Shown here: in pieces, positions 1 through 9,210 of the stretch | Numbering within the stretch: the stretch's first letter is position 1 | Layout: each line of letters begins with the position of its first letter | Source: CATQHB01 sp965262595 | GTDB taxonomy: Bacteria; Chloroflexota; Dehalococcoidia; Lucifugimonadales; UBA3495 | Length of the DNA: 64,000 nt | Assembly (NCBI GenBank): GCA_965262595.1 | Contig: OZ253548.1 | Coordinates: 1,116,001 to 1,180,000 of the forward strand | Reading direction: 5' to 3' | The notes under the pieces: model-generated | Told to the model about the DNA's origin: nothing | What the model saw: the letters and a program-made list of their open reading frames with translations, nothing else | Databases searched by the model: none | Made by a program: the position numbers and the translations under genes

Positions 1-121
1 CCCACGGTGCCCAAAGCCTTCCCCCGTTACGTTAATTATTTTGTTGACGGCACTCAATACCCAATGCAAGCAAGTTTAACCAGTTTTTGCTCAATCTGTA
101 CCGGGCCGGCTTAGCGAGCTT

Positions 122-130
122 TGTTATAAT
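122..130 (+). promoter_or_regulatory. Probable extended -10 promoter
   Basis: TGTTATAAT is a perfect extended -10 element (TGnTATAAT). No good -35 hexamer lies 17 bases upstream, which is typical of extended -10 promoters. It points at the amidase gene and would put the 14-bp repeat array in the transcribed leader. Confidence 0.45.
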
Positions 131-248
131 AACCGGGCCACAATAGCCGGGCCACAATAACCGGGCCACAATAACCGGCCACAATAACCGGGCCACAATA
201 ACCGGGCCACAATAACCGGGCCACAATAACCGGGCCACAATAACCGGG
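128..248. repeat. 14-bp tandem repeat, eight copies plus a partial
   Basis: The unit AATAACCGGGCCAC is repeated head to tail from 128 to 238, followed by a 10-base partial copy. The second copy has one substitution (A to G) and the fourth has lost one G. There are no unique spacers, so this is a minisatellite and not a CRISPR array. It lies between a probable promoter and the amidase start. Confidence 0.9.
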
Positions 249-347
249 ATTGTATCCGGATAGCTAGGGGGCGTCAATCTGAAGCCGGCTCGGTCCAATA
301 CCGGTCCGGGCGCCCCGCTCTCCAATCCGCCGAAAGGAGCAATGATC

Positions 348-1775
348 ATGGACACGGAATTGGCATTTGCACCAGCCACCGAATTGCGCCGCCTAATCGA
401 CTCCCGTCAGGTATCATGCGTCGAACTGACCGAACTATTCTATCGGCGCATTGCCGAGTTTAACCCCAAACTCAACGCTTACCTGGCTTTATGCCCGGAG
501 CAGGCTCTGGCCGCCGCCGAAGCCGCGCAGTCTGCCACGCAGCGAGGAGAATCGCTGGGGCAACTCCACGGCATACCCTTATCCATAAAAGACCTGGAAA
601 TGACCAAAGGCATTCCGACGACGCTGGGTTCGGTCGTCTTTAGAGACCGAGTGCCTGACCTGGATTCGGTGGTGGTGGAACGGGTACGGTCGGCGGGCGC
701 GATAATCCTCGGCAAGACCAACACCCCGGAGTTCGGCCTGTCCGGCAGCACCGAGAACAAGCTGGGCGATGCCTGCCGCAATCCCTGGAACACGGATCGT
801 ACTGCTGGCGGCTCCAGCGGCGGCGCGGCGGCGGCTCTGGCCGCCGGGCTTTGCACGCTGGCTACCGGAAGCGACGGCGGCGGTTCTGTACGAATTCCGG
901 CCAGCTTTTGCGGACTTACCGGCATCAAGCCCTCCCAGGGCAGGGTGCCCCGCTACGGCGGCTACGGCTTCCCCGCGGCCAACCATTTTTCCCAGTCCGG
1001 CCCCCTGGCTCGCACCGTGGCGGACGCGGCATTATTACTCCAGGTATTGGCCGGCCCTGACTACCGAGACCCGGTGTCGATGCGGGAAACGCCGCCCGAC
1101 TTCAGCGCCGACCTGAACGGCGGAGTCCAGGGTTGGCGCATCGCCTGGAGTCCTGACTTGGGTTACGCCGGAGTGGACCCGGAGGTAGTGCGGGTAACCG
1201 AGGCCGCAGCCAGAGTTTTCGAGGAAATGGGCGCGGTAGTCGAAACTCCACCGCTTTTCCTGGAAGACCCGTTCCAAGCCTTCTGGGACATATTTGCCAC
1301 CGCCTCCTACACTTCCTACGGCCACTTGCTGGATGAAAATCGGGCCGACCTTACCGACGCGGGATTGCGGGCATTTGAGCACGGAGCAACGGTAACCGGA
1401 GCCGGTCTGTCCCGCGCCTTGCTGCGGGTTGACCAGTTACGGCGGCGAATGGAAACCTTTTTCGACGATTATGACCTGCTGTTGACCCCCACAATGGCGG
1501 TTCCCGCTTTTCCTATCGGACAGAGTCCTTCCGTGATTGGAGGCAAAGTAGTGGAACCCTCCTGGGGCTACCTGCCCTTCACCTACCCGATAAATATGAC
1601 CGGCCAGACCGCCGCCAGCGTACCTTGCGGGTTTTCCGAAGCCGGCGACAGCGCCGGAATGCCTATCGGGCTGCATCTGGTTGGCCCACGGGGCGCCGAG
1701 GCAAAAGTCCTGCGCGCCGCCGCTGCCTTTGAACAGGCCCGGCCCTGGCAGGATAAACGGCCTCCTCTGGCTTAG
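348..1775 (+). CDS. Amidase signature family hydrolase
   Basis: Probable cytoplasmic amidohydrolase that cleaves a carboxamide to acid plus ammonia; the substrate cannot be read from sequence. About 475 aa, normal for the family. The Ser-cisSer-Lys triad is complete: Lys81 in SIKD, cis-Ser156 in GGSSGG and nucleophile Ser180 in GGGSVRIP (numbering from the start chosen here). The AAAGGAG at 333-339 is 8 bases from the ATG at 348 but only 2 from the one at 342, so 348 is preferred. No gatB or gatC is next to it, so it is more likely a catabolic amidase than GatA. It is monocistronic, ending at the terminator at 1858. The family call is secure; the substrate is open. Confidence 0.92.
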   Translation: MDTELAFAPATELRRLIDSRQVSCVELTELFYRRIAEFNPKLNAYLALCPEQALAAAEAAQSATQRGESLGQLHGIPLSIKDLEMTKGIPTTLGSVVFRDRVPDLDSVVVERVRSAGAIILGKTNTPEFGLSGSTENKLGDACRNPWNTDRTAGGSSGGAAAALAAGLCTLATGSDGGGSVRIPASFCGLTGIKPSQGRVPRYGGYGFPAANHFSQSGPLARTVADAALLLQVLAGPDYRDPVSMRETPPDFSADLNGGVQGWRIAWSPDLGYAGVDPEVVRVTEAAARVFEEMGAVVETPPLFLEDPFQAFWDIFATASYTSYGHLLDENRADLTDAGLRAFEHGATVTGAGLSRALLRVDQLRRRMETFFDDYDLLLTPTMAVPAFPIGQSPSVIGGKVVEPSWGYLPFTYPINMTGQTAASVPCGFSEAGDSAGMPIGLHLVGPRGAEAKVLRAAAAFEQARPWQDKRPPLA

Positions 1776-1857
1776 CGTTAGCGGTGACGGCTTTAACTCC
1801 TGCAACTGGGAGACACTCCGACTACGTGGCAAGCAATCCAGAGATTAGCGTAGAACG

Positions 1858-1885
1858 GGCCCGGTAAGCTTACCGGGCCTTGTTT
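1858..1885 (+). terminator. Rho-independent terminator after the amidase gene
   Basis: A perfect 9-bp GC-rich stem (GGCCCGGTA / TACCGGGCC) with an AGCT loop is followed by TTGTTT. It lies 83 bases after the amidase stop. Confidence 0.75.
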
Positions 1886-1967
1886 GGTCCGGATTAAGGC
1901 GTTTATTGCCCCGATCCGTACATTTTGGCGTCACTTATGGCTCTTTGTTTGACACTATATACGGATA

Positions 1968-3029
1968 ATGTTATACAGGGTAGCCGGATACGTCGCAGCT
2001 TTGCAGAGAAGCGCCGGCCAAGGTTCGCCGCTATTGTCACATTCATTAACGGTAAAGCTGCTTACTGGCTGCCTGATTATTCTCGCCGCCATCGGAGCCT
2101 TGTTTGCCATCAATTTCGTTGGTGGCTCCGCCGCTCCGGATGAAGCCGAATCCCCGGGCATAACTCTGGGCCTGACCGGCGAGGCCAGGGAAGCGTTGCT
2201 TCAATCGGACCAAGCCTTCCCTTCCGCTACCGCCGGTTTCTCCACCTACTATCGGGTTCCCGCTGCCAATCCCGACGGCGGCACCGGAAGTTACGGCTTG
2301 GCAAAATCCACCGTTGACGATCGAATTTTCGGCAGACGACTCTCCAGCGTCGTAGGTCAGCGGCCCGCTCCCGCGGTCATATTGGACCTGGGCGCCAACT
2401 ACACTGTTGCCAGTATGCCTTTGTACAACATCGGCGGTCTCATCACCACGGTTCGAGTGTATTACGACGACGAGGGCTGGATCGTGGCCTACCTTCCCCG
2501 GGGCGTCCCTCCGTCCCAGATCTGGCAGGCGCGGAAACTGGACGAAGAAAATCCGAGTTTGTCCGACATTAGCGAGACCGTTTTCCTGGACGCCATCAAC
2601 GTAATTCTGGCGGATGGCCTGGGGGGCGACGCGATAGACCATACCGCCGAGGGACTGGGCTACTACCACTGGCAATATCCGGCTGCCGACAGTTTCCTGA
2701 TGATGGCCGTCGTGCAAAGAGGTGTAGACTTCACGCCGGTGTCTTTCGCCGTCCCGGAATCGCTGGATATTAAGGAAGTGTCGGCTACCCTATGGCTTAC
2801 CGAATATTCAGGCATAAATAGACCTTGCGCCACCTTAACACTGGATAAAGCGGACCTTATTCCAAAGCAGTGCTCCAATGGTTTCTATAACACATTCCTC
2901 GACCTGGATGACTTCAACTCCCGAGTAGCCCATCTCATGAAACTGACACATTCGGAGCATTCCGGGGGCGCATCCGGGGCGCTTCTGATGCTGGTTTATT
3001 CCCAGGGCGGGACCGTTGCCTCGGAGTGA
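1968..3029 (+). CDS. Membrane-anchored exported protein of unknown function
   Basis: 353 aa that I do not recognise. Residues about 28-52 form one hydrophobic segment (LLTGCLIILAAIGALFAINF) preceded by a basic stretch, so it is a signal anchor or uncleaved signal peptide with the rest outside the membrane. The exported part is acidic and rich in aromatic residues, with no catalytic motif I can name. No good Shine-Dalgarno precedes the ATG at 1968, so the true start may be a little downstream. The stop overlaps the start of the next gene by 14 bases, which suggests translational coupling and a shared job at the cell surface. Confidence 0.7.
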   Translation: MLYRVAGYVAALQRSAGQGSPLLSHSLTVKLLTGCLIILAAIGALFAINFVGGSAAPDEAESPGITLGLTGEAREALLQSDQAFPSATAGFSTYYRVPAANPDGGTGSYGLAKSTVDDRIFGRRLSSVVGQRPAPAVILDLGANYTVASMPLYNIGGLITTVRVYYDDEGWIVAYLPRGVPPSQIWQARKLDEENPSLSDISETVFLDAINVILADGLGGDAIDHTAEGLGYYHWQYPAADSFLMMAVVQRGVDFTPVSFAVPESLDIKEVSATLWLTEYSGINRPCATLTLDKADLIPKQCSNGFYNTFLDLDDFNSRVAHLMKLTHSEHSGGASGALLMLVYSQGGTVASE

Positions 3030-4521
3030 CCCGGAAGGGGGTCAGTCCCCCTCAAAGGGAGCGACGCCAATTGCGGTATTAGTGTCATTGGCCGCCCTGG
3101 TATGCCTTTCCTTCGCCCTTTACTTGCTGCCAATTTCCCTGCCAACAACAGAAGTCCTGGCTAACAGCTTTGCCTCCACGCCCGACTACCACCCCGCCCA
3201 TCCCGCCGCGCCTCAAGACACTAGCCAAGAAGCTGAAACTCACGATATAGCCATAACGGCCATCGGAAAACTCGGCCGCCCCGCTGTGCCCCCTTTTGTC
3301 GCCGACCCTGCGGGCAGCATCTTAACCATCAATGTTACGGTGGAGAACAAGGGAACTGTTACGGAAACCTTCACCGTTAAGCTGGAGGAAAGTAATGCCT
3401 ATCCGCCAGAGAGGACCGAAAACGACAACACGGTCCGTTATATAACTAAGACTTCAATGGATTTAGAAGCGGGAGCGGTTCAGATTGTCGATTTCACCTG
3501 GGACACCACCGGCGCCACTGTCGGTTTTCACCATGTAATCGCCACGGCCATCTTAGCCGACGACTCAGTCATCAGTAATAATTCAAAGAAGATTTTTCCG
3601 CCTCTAAGAATTGCTCCCGCAGCCACGCCGAGACCCACGCCGATTCCCACGCCGACACCGACGCCGACTCCCACGCCGACTCCCACGCCGACTCCCACGC
3701 CGACTCCCACTCCCACGCCGACACCGACACCGGCAGCCACGCCGACTCCCACGCCCACGCCAACACCAACACCGACGCCGGCAGACACGCCCACACCGAC
3801 ACCGACAGCCACGCCGACTCCCACGCCCACACCGACGCCGGCAGACACGCCCACACCGACGCCGGCAGACACGCCGACGCCGACGCCGACACCCACGCCA
3901 ACACCGACACCCACGCCCACACCCACGCCAACACCGACGCCGGCAGCCACGCCGACGCCGACGCCGACACCCACGCCAACACCGACACCGACACCCACGC
4001 CGGATCCGATGGCTATTACCTTCCCTGATCCCTTACAACCGGTGCAAGCCACATTCGGCCAAGGTCTGTCCCTGGCAAATCCGTCAATCGAGACCGCGGC
4101 TAATCCGCTGACCACAATTTTCATCGGAGCGGTGCAGGCAAGGCTGGCCGGCACACTTATCAGGCCGAACATTGGCACAGTGGGAAAGCCGACGATGCGG
4201 GTGAGGGGACTGGTAAAATTGCAGGGACGCAACAACAGTTTGGGTGGGTACCTGGAGGTGGATGGAGAAGTCTATTTCGTTAATTCCAATGGCACCTTCC
4301 AAGAGGAAATACCACCGGGAAGCGACATTTACATTCGGGCGCCCGGCTATTTGTCGGCCCTTATCCCAAACGTAAACGCCAAATCTGCCGATCCGGTTAA
4401 GATTCCGGCGCTGACCCTACCATACGGCGACGTTAATGATGACGGACGAATCGATATTTATGACTTAAGCACGGCCGCCGGCAATTTTGGGTCCACTTTC
4501 CACGAACTGCCCAGCCCGTAG
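3016..4521 (+). CDS. Surface protein with Pro-Thr stalk and C-terminal dockerin-like calcium loop
   Basis: 501 aa from a TTG start that overlaps the upstream gene. Order of parts: a hydrophobic export segment near residues 20-40; a beta-rich CARDB-like domain at about 75-195 (pattern LTINVTVENKGTVTETFTV); a Pro-Thr stalk at about 202-330 made of PTPTPT with Ala/Asp breaks; a beta domain resembling a carboxypeptidase-regulatory fold; and at about 478-498 GDVNDDGRIDIYDLSTAA, a dockerin/EF-hand type calcium loop. Only one loop is visible where dockerins have two. Known use of such parts: cell-wall or S-layer proteins presented on a glycosylated stalk. Inference: a secreted, surface-displayed binding protein working with the upstream gene. 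Confidence 0.8.
   Translation: MPRSDPEGGQSPSKGATPIAVLVSLAALVCLSFALYLLPISLPTTEVLANSFASTPDYHPAHPAAPQDTSQEAETHDIAITAIGKLGRPAVPPFVADPAGSILTINVTVENKGTVTETFTVKLEESNAYPPERTENDNTVRYITKTSMDLEAGAVQIVDFTWDTTGATVGFHHVIATAILADDSVISNNSKKIFPPLRIAPAATPRPTPIPTPTPTPTPTPTPTPTPTPTPTPTPTPTPAATPTPTPTPTPTPTPADTPTPTPTATPTPTPTPTPADTPTPTPADTPTPTPTPTPTPTPTPTPTPTPTPAATPTPTPTPTPTPTPTPTPDPMAITFPDPLQPVQATFGQGLSLANPSIETAANPLTTIFIGAVQARLAGTLIRPNIGTVGKPTMRVRGLVKLQGRNNSLGGYLEVDGEVYFVNSNGTFQEEIPPGSDIYIRAPGYLSALIPNVNAKSADPVKIPALTLPYGDVNDDGRIDIYDLSTAAGNFGSTFHELPSP
3625..4002. repeat. CCNACN minisatellite encoding the Pro-Thr stalk
   Basis: About 380 bases of near-uninterrupted 6-base units (CCGACG, CCCACG, CCAACA variants) encode Pro-Thr. 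They are arranged in higher-order blocks separated by Ala-Asp or Ala-Ala codons (gcagac, gcagcc). Long opposite-strand reading frames over this block are artefacts of the repeat. Confidence 0.9.
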
Positions 4522-4564
4522 TGGCAGCAACTAACAAACCTGCGAATCTAGCAATGCTAAGAAA

Positions 4565-7501
4565 CTAGACCAACGCGTCCCGCAAAACCTCTACCAGGTG
4601 GCGGGCCCGGCGGCCGGCGCCGTGTTCCACTTGTTGGCGGCAGGATACGCCCATAACCGCCACTTCCCAATCCGGGCCTTTGTCCTTAATGGCCGGGAAA
4701 AGCACCTGCTCGCCGATGGTCATGGAAACATCGTAGTGTTCCTTTTCAAATCCGAAGGAACCGGCCATACCGCAGCAACCGGAGTTTATCAACTCCACTT
4801 CATAGCCGGGCGGAAGTCTCAGTGCGGTTAAAGATGAAGCCGTCCCCACCAGGGATTTCTGGTGGCAGTGGCCGTGGAACAGCACTTTCTTGGGCAGGTC
4901 GGAGAACTCCAGGTCCAGCTCTCCTTTTTCTTGCTGCATCGCTAGAAACTCATCAATCATGTAACTGTTTTCGGCCACCTTTCGGGCGCGGTCGTCGCGG
5001 CAGAACTCCGGATACTCATCCCTGAAGGTAAGCAGACAGCTAGGTTCACAACCGATGATGGGCACTCCCTGCTCGGCGAAGCCATACAGCAAATCCACGT
5101 TGTAACGGGCATAAGCCGCCGCCTCATCCAACAGTCCCTTGGAAATCATGGGACGGCCGCAGCAACGGGCGTTAGCCAACTGCACCCGATATCCGGCGGC
5201 TTCCAGCAGTTCCACAGCCGCTATGCCTATCTCCGGGTAGTTGTAATTCATGAAGGTATCGTTGAACAGAGCTACTGTACCCTTGACCGTCCGATCGGCG
5301 CCGGTCGTATTGGATGGATTAGAGGCAACCTTTTGGGCGGGCCGTGAGTTGAACCACTGCGGCAGCGTTTGAGCTGCAAAGGACGGCAGTCGCCGGTTGG
5401 GATGCACTCCGAGCAGGGCGCCGGAGACCAGCCGGCCAAAGGAACTACCGGCGGCCCAGTTGGACAGCGGGGCGAAGCGGCTACCCAGGCGGTTAATCCG
5501 GTTGATGTGAGCAAACAGCCTGGTGCGCAGCGGCATCTTGTTGGTCTTGTAATAGTTATCCAGGAACTCATACTTGAGCTTGGCCATATCCACCCCGGAC
5601 TCACACTCCGACTTGCATGCCTTGCACTCCAGGCACAAGTCCAGCGCGTCGTACAACCGCTTGTCGGTAACCGTCCCCGGGGGCAGCGTGCCCGACAACG
5701 ACGCCCGCAACAGATTGGCCCGCCCCCGGGTGGAGTGTTCCTCCTCCCGGGTAGCCATAAAGGAGGGGCACATGGTGCCGGTTAGCTTGCGGCAAGCGCC
5801 CATCCCGTTGCACATCTCTACGGCGCCGGCATAGTTGGTATCCAGGGAAAAATTCAGGTGCGTCGTCAGGGACTCGGCGCGGTATTCGGAGCCGTAACGC
5901 AGATTTTCCCGCATTGGCGGACAGTCAATAATTTTGCCCGGGTTCATGATGCCCTGCGGGTCGAAGGCGCTCTTCAAGTCCCGGAAGGCTTGATAGATTT
6001 CAGGGCCGAACATCTTTTCGGTCCAGACGCCGCGGACAATTCCATCGCCATGTTCGCCGCTCATCGAGCCGCCAAACTCCTTAACCAGATCGCTGATCTC
6101 CTCACCGATAGCGATCATTTTCTCGATGCCCTCGGCGCTCTTCAGGCTGACCAGGGGTCGAATATGCAAGCAGCCGACGCTGGCATGGCCGTAATAGCCG
6201 GCTTGCGTGTCGTGGTTCCGGACAATGCGGTCAAAGCGGCGGACAAACTCGCCCAGTTTCTCCGGGTCCACCGCCGGGTCTTCAACAAAAGGAATCGGCT
6301 TAGCATCGCCGTGGGTACTCATCAGCAAGCCCAGGCCGCCCTTGCGGATGTTCCAAACCATGTCCTGATCGGCCCGTTCCAGCAAATTGACGCAGGCGTA
6401 GCCCAGCCGCCGGTGGGCCATATCCTGCTTCAGGTCATTCATCTTAGCCGTCAGCTCCGCCACGGACTCGCCATAGAACTCGATCAGCAGAATCGCCCCC
6501 GGGTTGCCCTCCAAAAATGCCAAGTTCCGGGACTGGCCGATCGACTCCCGGGAGCGGTCCAGGACCATCTTATCCAGGACTTCCACCGAAGATGGGTCGT
6601 GTTTCAAGACTTCTATAGTAGCTTCGCTGGCCTCAAAAATATCGGCGAAGTGCAGCACGGACAGGGAGGTCATTGTGGGTCGGGGCACCAGGTTCACCTT
6701 GGCCTCGGTTACCACGCACAGGGTGCCTTCGGAACCAACCACCATTTTGGTCAGGTTGACCGGCTCTTCTCCCAGAAAAGAGTCCAGGTTATAGCCGCTG
6801 ACTCGCCGCATAATTTTGGGGTAGCGGGCCTCAATTTCCGCCAGGTTTTCCCGGGCAATCTGCAAAACGCCCCGGTAAATGTCCGACTCCAGCCCATCCC
6901 CATTGAGTTTACCCTCCAATTCGTCAGGCCCCAGCGTTCGAAAGTGGGCCCGGGCCGCATCGGACAGCACCACGTCCACTTCCTTGATGTGGTCGAGGGT
7001 CTTGCCGTAAATCACCGAGTGGGCGCCGCAAGTGTTATTGCCGATGCCGCCGCCAACGCAAGCCCGGTTGGAGGTGGTCGGATCCGGAGCGTATTGCAAG
7101 TTATGCGGGGCAAGGTAGCGGTTGAGTTGGTCCAGGACAATGCCGGGCTGCACCCGCGCCCATTGCTCCTCCCGGTTAACTTCCACTACCTGATTCAGGT
7201 ACTTGCTAAAATCCATAACGATTGCATGATTGACCGATTGCCCGGCCAAGCCGGTACCACCGGCTCGGGGCAGCACCGGCACTCGATTGTCCCGGGCGAT
7301 CTCGGTTACCGCCAACACATCCTCAACGCTGCGGGGAATTACAACCCCTATCGGCTCCATCTGGTAGATGCTGGCGTCGGTGCTGTAGAGCACACGGGAA
7401 AAGGGGTCGAAGCGCACCTCGCCGGAGACGCGTTTGCGCAGCTCCTCGGCCAGTTCCAGCCGCTCCCGGCCCTGAATCCGCTGCGCCGTTGGGGTAACCA
7501 T
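4565..7501 (-). CDS. FAD-linked dehydrogenase fused to Fe-S CCG-domain oxidoreductase (D-lactate/glycolate dehydrogenase type)
   Basis: 978 aa, a GlcD-GlcF-like fusion. Residues 40-270 are a PCMH-type FAD domain (RAGGTGLAGQSV at 79-90, NNTCGAH at 155-161). About 280-525 is the FAD-oxidase C-terminal domain with HGDG at 484-487. Fe-S ligands follow at Cys564/570/578 and in CLECKACKSEC (623, 626, 629, 633). Two CCG domains lie at the end (Cys780-781, 818, 822, 879 and 909-910). Known chemistry: oxidation of a 2-hydroxy acid with electrons passed to the quinone pool at the membrane. GGGAGG sits before the ATG at 7501. It diverges from the aminotransferase at 7831. The substrate is not certain; D-lactate is the usual annotation. 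Confidence 0.92.
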   Translation of the reverse strand: MVTPTAQRIQGRERLELAEELRKRVSGEVRFDPFSRVLYSTDASIYQMEPIGVVIPRSVEDVLAVTEIARDNRVPVLPRAGGTGLAGQSVNHAIVMDFSKYLNQVVEVNREEQWARVQPGIVLDQLNRYLAPHNLQYAPDPTTSNRACVGGGIGNNTCGAHSVIYGKTLDHIKEVDVVLSDAARAHFRTLGPDELEGKLNGDGLESDIYRGVLQIARENLAEIEARYPKIMRRVSGYNLDSFLGEEPVNLTKMVVGSEGTLCVVTEAKVNLVPRPTMTSLSVLHFADIFEASEATIEVLKHDPSSVEVLDKMVLDRSRESIGQSRNLAFLEGNPGAILLIEFYGESVAELTAKMNDLKQDMAHRRLGYACVNLLERADQDMVWNIRKGGLGLLMSTHGDAKPIPFVEDPAVDPEKLGEFVRRFDRIVRNHDTQAGYYGHASVGCLHIRPLVSLKSAEGIEKMIAIGEEISDLVKEFGGSMSGEHGDGIVRGVWTEKMFGPEIYQAFRDLKSAFDPQGIMNPGKIIDCPPMRENLRYGSEYRAESLTTHLNFSLDTNYAGAVEMCNGMGACRKLTGTMCPSFMATREEEHSTRGRANLLRASLSGTLPPGTVTDKRLYDALDLCLECKACKSECESGVDMAKLKYEFLDNYYKTNKMPLRTRLFAHINRINRLGSRFAPLSNWAAGSSFGRLVSGALLGVHPNRRLPSFAAQTLPQWFNSRPAQKVASNPSNTTGADRTVKGTVALFNDTFMNYNYPEIGIAAVELLEAAGYRVQLANARCCGRPMISKGLLDEAAAYARYNVDLLYGFAEQGVPIIGCEPSCLLTFRDEYPEFCRDDRARKVAENSYMIDEFLAMQQEKGELDLEFSDLPKKVLFHGHCHQKSLVGTASSLTALRLPPGYEVELINSGCCGMAGSFGFEKEHYDVSMTIGEQVLFPAIKDKGPDWEVAVMGVSCRQQVEHGAGRRARHLVEVLRDALV

Positions 7502-7697
7502 ATTTGTTCCTCCCGTTGCCGTAGTCGCCGGCCAATAGCAATGGTGTAAGCTTATCTTAAACCGCCCAACCCTTCAACTTGCCCCTGGCTGCCTTTCGAC
7601 CTGGCGCGACGGCCTTCCCGGAGCAGCGCCGGCGCATTCACCGCCATTTATCCAGTACTACCCAATTGTAGCGAGCATTAGCCGGTGTTAAACTGAA

Positions 7698-7733
7698 GCC
7701 AACTTGTGCAGGCTTAAGCCTGCACAAGTTGGC
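7698..7733. promoter_or_regulatory. Perfect 36-bp palindrome in a divergent promoter region
   Basis: Two exact 18-base arms meet at TTAA with no mismatch. The element lies in the 329-bp gap between the divergent dehydrogenase (starts 7501) and aminotransferase (starts 7831). Perfect dyads of this length suit an operator for a dimeric repressor, or a leader hairpin. There is no U-tract, so a terminator is unlikely. The rest of the gap shows nothing I can name. Confidence 0.6.
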
Positions 7734-7830
7734 CGGCAAATACGTACTTTCCGATTCAGAGAATGAATGCCGACTTGATAGAACTTCAACACCGACGCTT
7801 TGGCAAGCAAACTTACTTCGGAGAAATATA

Positions 7831-9210
7831 ATGACGACCAACGCCGAAACTCAAGTCACCGAACTGCAACGGACTGCCCTGGAACACCTGTGGGTATATT
7901 TGCGGGAACCCAGCGATATGGCGGAGAAGGGCGAGCCGCAGATATTTGTGGAGGGTAAAGGCTGCCACGTAACTGATGCCCTGGGCAACACCTACCTGGA
8001 CGCCATGTCCGGCCTTTGGCTGAAGAACGTCGGCTATGGTCAGACGGAAATCGCCGATGCGGCGTACCAGCAGATGCTCAAGCTTACCTACATGCCTATG
8101 GGAACCACCACCGAGCCTGCTATTCGTCTATCCGAAAAGATCGCATCCATTACCCCCGGCGACCTGTCCAGGTGCTTTTTCACCAGCGGCGGCTCCGAGT
8201 CGGTGGAGACGGCATTGAAACTGTCGCGGGCTTATTTCAAGCGGATTGGAGAGCCGGGCCGAATCAAGTTCATCAGCCGCAAAGAGTCCTACCACGGGGC
8301 CACCTTTGGCGCTCTGGCCCTGGGCGGTTCCTCGCTCCACCCCAAGAGCGATTACGAACCGTTGATGCCCGGCGCTTTTCACGCCCCCCAGCCTTATTTC
8401 TACCGCTGCGAATACGGCAGCAGCACACCGGAGGAATGCGCCGAACGGTGTGTCAACGCCATTGAGGACATTATCAAGTTTCAGGGGCCGGATTCGGTGG
8501 CGGCGGTAATCGCCGAGCCGGTTTCCAGTCCCCAGGGCACCATCGTGCCGCCTCCCAACTATTGGCCTCGATTGCGCGAAGTTTGCGACAAGTACGGCTG
8601 CCTGCTCATCGCCGACGAGGTCATAACCGGCTTTGGCCGCACCGGCAAGATGTTTGCCTGCGAGCATTGGGATGTCACCCCGGATATGATGACGGTAGCC
8701 AAGGGCATTACCAGCGGCTACATTCCGATGGGCGGCGCCATCCTTCGTAAGCCCATCGCCGACGCTTTTATCGGCGGCCCCAAGGCCGCTTTCCGCCACG
8801 TCATAACTTTCGGAGGCCACCCGGTCGCTGCCGCCGCCTCGCTGAAGAACATTGAAATCATGGAGCGGGAAGGAATGGTCGAGAACTCGGCGCGCATGGG
8901 ACAATACCTCTTGGACGGGTTGGAGGAATTGAAAGAAAAACACCCCATTATCGGCGACGCGCGCGGCCTGGGCTTGATGTGCGGCCTGGAGTTTGTGAAA
9001 GACCGGCAGACCAAAGAGCAATTCCCCGCCGACGCGGACTTGGGTCCCCGGCTGACCCAGGGGTTTGCCGACGAACGCGTCCTGCTCCGCGGCGGCGACG
9101 TGATGAACATCATGCCGCCTCTGTGCGTTACCGCCGGAGAAATTGAGCAATTGGTAGCCACAATTGACCGGGTGGTTGACCGCACCGCCAAAGATCTGGG
9201 TATGGGATAG
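7831..9210 (+). CDS. Class III (omega) PLP aminotransferase
   Basis: 459 aa, normal length. Cytoplasmic PLP enzyme moving an amino group from an amine or omega-amino acid to a keto acid such as pyruvate. Visible: GGSESVETALKLSRAY (phosphate-binding region), Asp262 in IADEVITGFGRTG (PLP ring nitrogen) and Schiff-base Lys291 in TVAKGITSGYIPMG. The frame is open upstream to 7729, but GGAGA at 7820-7824 and the family start favour the ATG at 7831. It heads a plus-strand run of catabolic enzymes (7831-13440), which fits use in amino acid or polyamine breakdown. Substrate not determinable. Confidence 0.92.
   Translation: MTTNAETQVTELQRTALEHLWVYLREPSDMAEKGEPQIFVEGKGCHVTDALGNTYLDAMSGLWLKNVGYGQTEIADAAYQQMLKLTYMPMGTTTEPAIRLSEKIASITPGDLSRCFFTSGGSESVETALKLSRAYFKRIGEPGRIKFISRKESYHGATFGALALGGSSLHPKSDYEPLMPGAFHAPQPYFYRCEYGSSTPEECAERCVNAIEDIIKFQGPDSVAAVIAEPVSSPQGTIVPPPNYWPRLREVCDKYGCLLIADEVITGFGRTGKMFACEHWDVTPDMMTVAKGITSGYIPMGGAILRKPIADAFIGGPKAAFRHVITFGGHPVAAAASLKNIEIMEREGMVENSARMGQYLLDGLEELKEKHPIIGDARGLGLMCGLEFVKDRQTKEQFPADADLGPRLTQGFADERVLLRGGDVMNIMPPLCVTAGEIEQLVATIDRVVDRTAKDLGMG

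Larger units (their letters stand above)
1..347. other. Leader region upstream of the amidase gene
   Basis: No convincing gene is seen here. The stretch holds a probable extended -10 promoter (122-130) and a 14-bp tandem repeat array (128-248), followed by about 90 bases of ordinary leader and the amidase ribosome binding site (AAAGGAG at 333-339). Confidence 0.6.

Noticed and set aside
128..248. CRISPR array
   Set aside because: Units are contiguous 14-mers without spacers and no cas gene is present.
3528..4235. Gly-Val repeat protein on the minus strand
   Set aside because: Artefact of the Pro-Thr hexamer repeat read backwards.
5858..7549. Long plus-strand frame (563 codons) opposite the dehydrogenase
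   Set aside because: It mirrors the coding frame of the 978-aa dehydrogenase, whose motifs are unmistakable; the plus-strand translation has no family character.
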